A DNA stretch of 64,000 bases from Thermodesulfobacterium hydrogeniphilum (GTDB lineage: Bacteria > Desulfobacterota > Thermodesulfobacteria > Thermodesulfobacteriales > Thermodesulfobacteriaceae), in NCBI RefSeq assembly GCF_000746255.1, contig NZ_JQKW01000007.1, positions 186,001-250,000 on the forward strand, given 5' to 3'. Positions 63,459-64,000 of the stretch are shown piece after piece (positions within the stretch are counted from its first letter, which is position 1; each line of letters opens with the position of its first letter). Made by a program: the position numbers and the translations under genes. The notes under the pieces were generated by a model that saw only the letters and a program-made list of their open reading frames with translations, did no database searches and was not told the DNA's origin.

Positions 63459-64000
63459 ATGCCCAGAAGCCTTCCTTTTTGTGCCTGGAGATACAATACT
63501 ATCAAAGTTAATATAGAAGATGTAATTGCTCCTCAGTACGATGTGGTTTCACAAGAAGAAGTTAATCATTTTAAAAACAAAAGTCCTTACAATATTTTTC
63601 ATTTAGAATTACCAGAGAGTTATCAAAGAGCTAAGGAACTTCTTAATTCCTGGATAAAAGAGCAAATCCTTATAAAAAATCAAACCCCTGGGATTTATTT
63701 ATATGAGTTAGAATTTACCTATCATGGAAAAAAATTTAATAGAAAAGGATTTATAAATCTAATAGAATTGAGTCCTTTTGAAGAAGGTAAAATTCTTCCT
63801 CATGAAAAGGTTTATAATAAAGTTACAGATGAGCGTTTGGAGTTGTTTAAAAATACTGGTTTTCAGTTTAGTCAGGTTTTTGGTCTTTATGAAGATCCAG
63901 AGCTTTTTACTTTAAAAAATTTAAAAAATAAGAAAAAATTAATATATAGCATAAATTATAAAGGAGAAAAACACAAGCTTTATAAAATCACTGATAAAGA
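63459..64000 (+). CDS. DUF1015 family protein, partial
   Basis: The reading frame from ATG 63459, preceded by GAAGGAG, gives MPRSLPFCAWRYNTIKV, then DVIAPQYDVVSQEEV, KSPYNIFHLELPE, a middle segment with YLYELEFTYHGKKFNRKGFI, and LSPFEEGKILPHEKVYNK. This matches the N-terminal half of DUF1015 proteins (start 'pYDVis.ee', later 'HE.t....k.dR'). About 180 codons are present and the gene continues beyond the window. Function unknown; it is often near serine and phosphoglycerate genes. It is divergent from rsmA, with the 12-bp palindrome TTACAATTGTAA at 63379-63390 in the gap. Confidence 0.92.
   Translation, partial: MPRSLPFCAWRYNTIKVNIEDVIAPQYDVVSQEEVNHFKNKSPYNIFHLELPESYQRAKELLNSWIKEQILIKNQTPGIYLYELEFTYHGKKFNRKGFINLIELSPFEEGKILPHEKVYNKVTDERLELFKNTGFQFSQVFGLYEDPELFTLKNLKNKKKLIYSINYKGEKHKLYKITDK

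Noticed and set aside
63317-63511. 64-codon plus-strand open frame
   Set aside because: It overlaps the rsmA start and the DUF1015 gene, which has a clear ribosome-binding site and family match in another frame.

Overview
This window reads as chromosomal DNA from a low-GC (by eye about 30% GC) Gram-negative anaerobe, most likely a thermophilic member of the Thermodesulfobacteriota (Thermodesulfobacterium- or Caldimicrobium-like). The assignment is an inference. It rests on LPS genes (gmhB, a GT9 heptosyltransferase, msbA, lptA, lptB), a small siroheme/ferredoxin-type sulfite-reductase-like protein, a RACo-type corrinoid-protein activator, an AccA-AccD fusion, a DVU0298-like protein, and strong use of AAA, GAA and AGA codons. 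I see no rRNA, tRNA, CRISPR array, insertion sequence or phage gene. Genes are tightly packed and no gap exceeds about 235 bases. Layout: 1-655 is the 5' part of purM (minus), divergent from a PUA-like small protein. 1209-9631 (minus) is one contiguous nine-gene run: PqqD-like protein, ATP-grasp ligase, PLP decarboxylase-like enzyme, urea-transporter/M23 fusion, outer-membrane barrel, TPR protein, FtsE, FtsX and an EnvC-like protein with a degenerate LytM domain. I regard this as the least explained and most interesting unit in the window. 9852-16015 (plus) holds fbp, a PpiD/SurA-type foldase and carB. 16017-22379 (minus) is a purA-led operon with a divergent acetyl-CoA carboxylase: AccC, an AccA-AccD fusion, a biotinyl-domain protein whose biotin-lysine position is arginine, and a biotin ligase-like protein with an altered biotin loop. 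22464-33326 contains a GT39 glycosyltransferase, a minus-strand housekeeping operon (phoH, yggT, yggU, HAD, m5C methyltransferase), sufC-sufB-hisC, and rrf2-cydA-cydB. 33566-39519 (plus) is pnp, a purine nucleoside phosphorylase, rng, gmhB and a heptosyltransferase, convergent with msbA and htpX. 42295-47254 (plus) is the RACo-like gene, psd, pssA, then remA-like, gmk and rlmB. 47284-48874 (minus) has an HsdR-N-like protein, a PHP phosphoesterase and a DUF151 nuclease. 49072-53384 (plus) has the sulfite-reductase-like protein, a kinase/P-loop fusion and groES-groEL, closed by the clearest terminator in the window. 53601-58811 (plus) is lptA, lptB, rpoN, an EhaR-like HAD protein, a rhomboid protease and a ClpP-class membrane protease. 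The end holds fmdB, a TPR/HEAT trio (minus), mltG, rsmA (minus) and the start of a DUF1015 gene that runs off the window. The genes serve envelope construction (lipid A/LPS export, division-associated hydrolase control, phospholipid head groups), nucleotide and fatty-acid precursor supply, RNA processing and modification, and oxygen defence through cytochrome bd under an Fe-S Rrf2 regulator. Promoters listed are -35/-10 matches found by eye and have not been tested.
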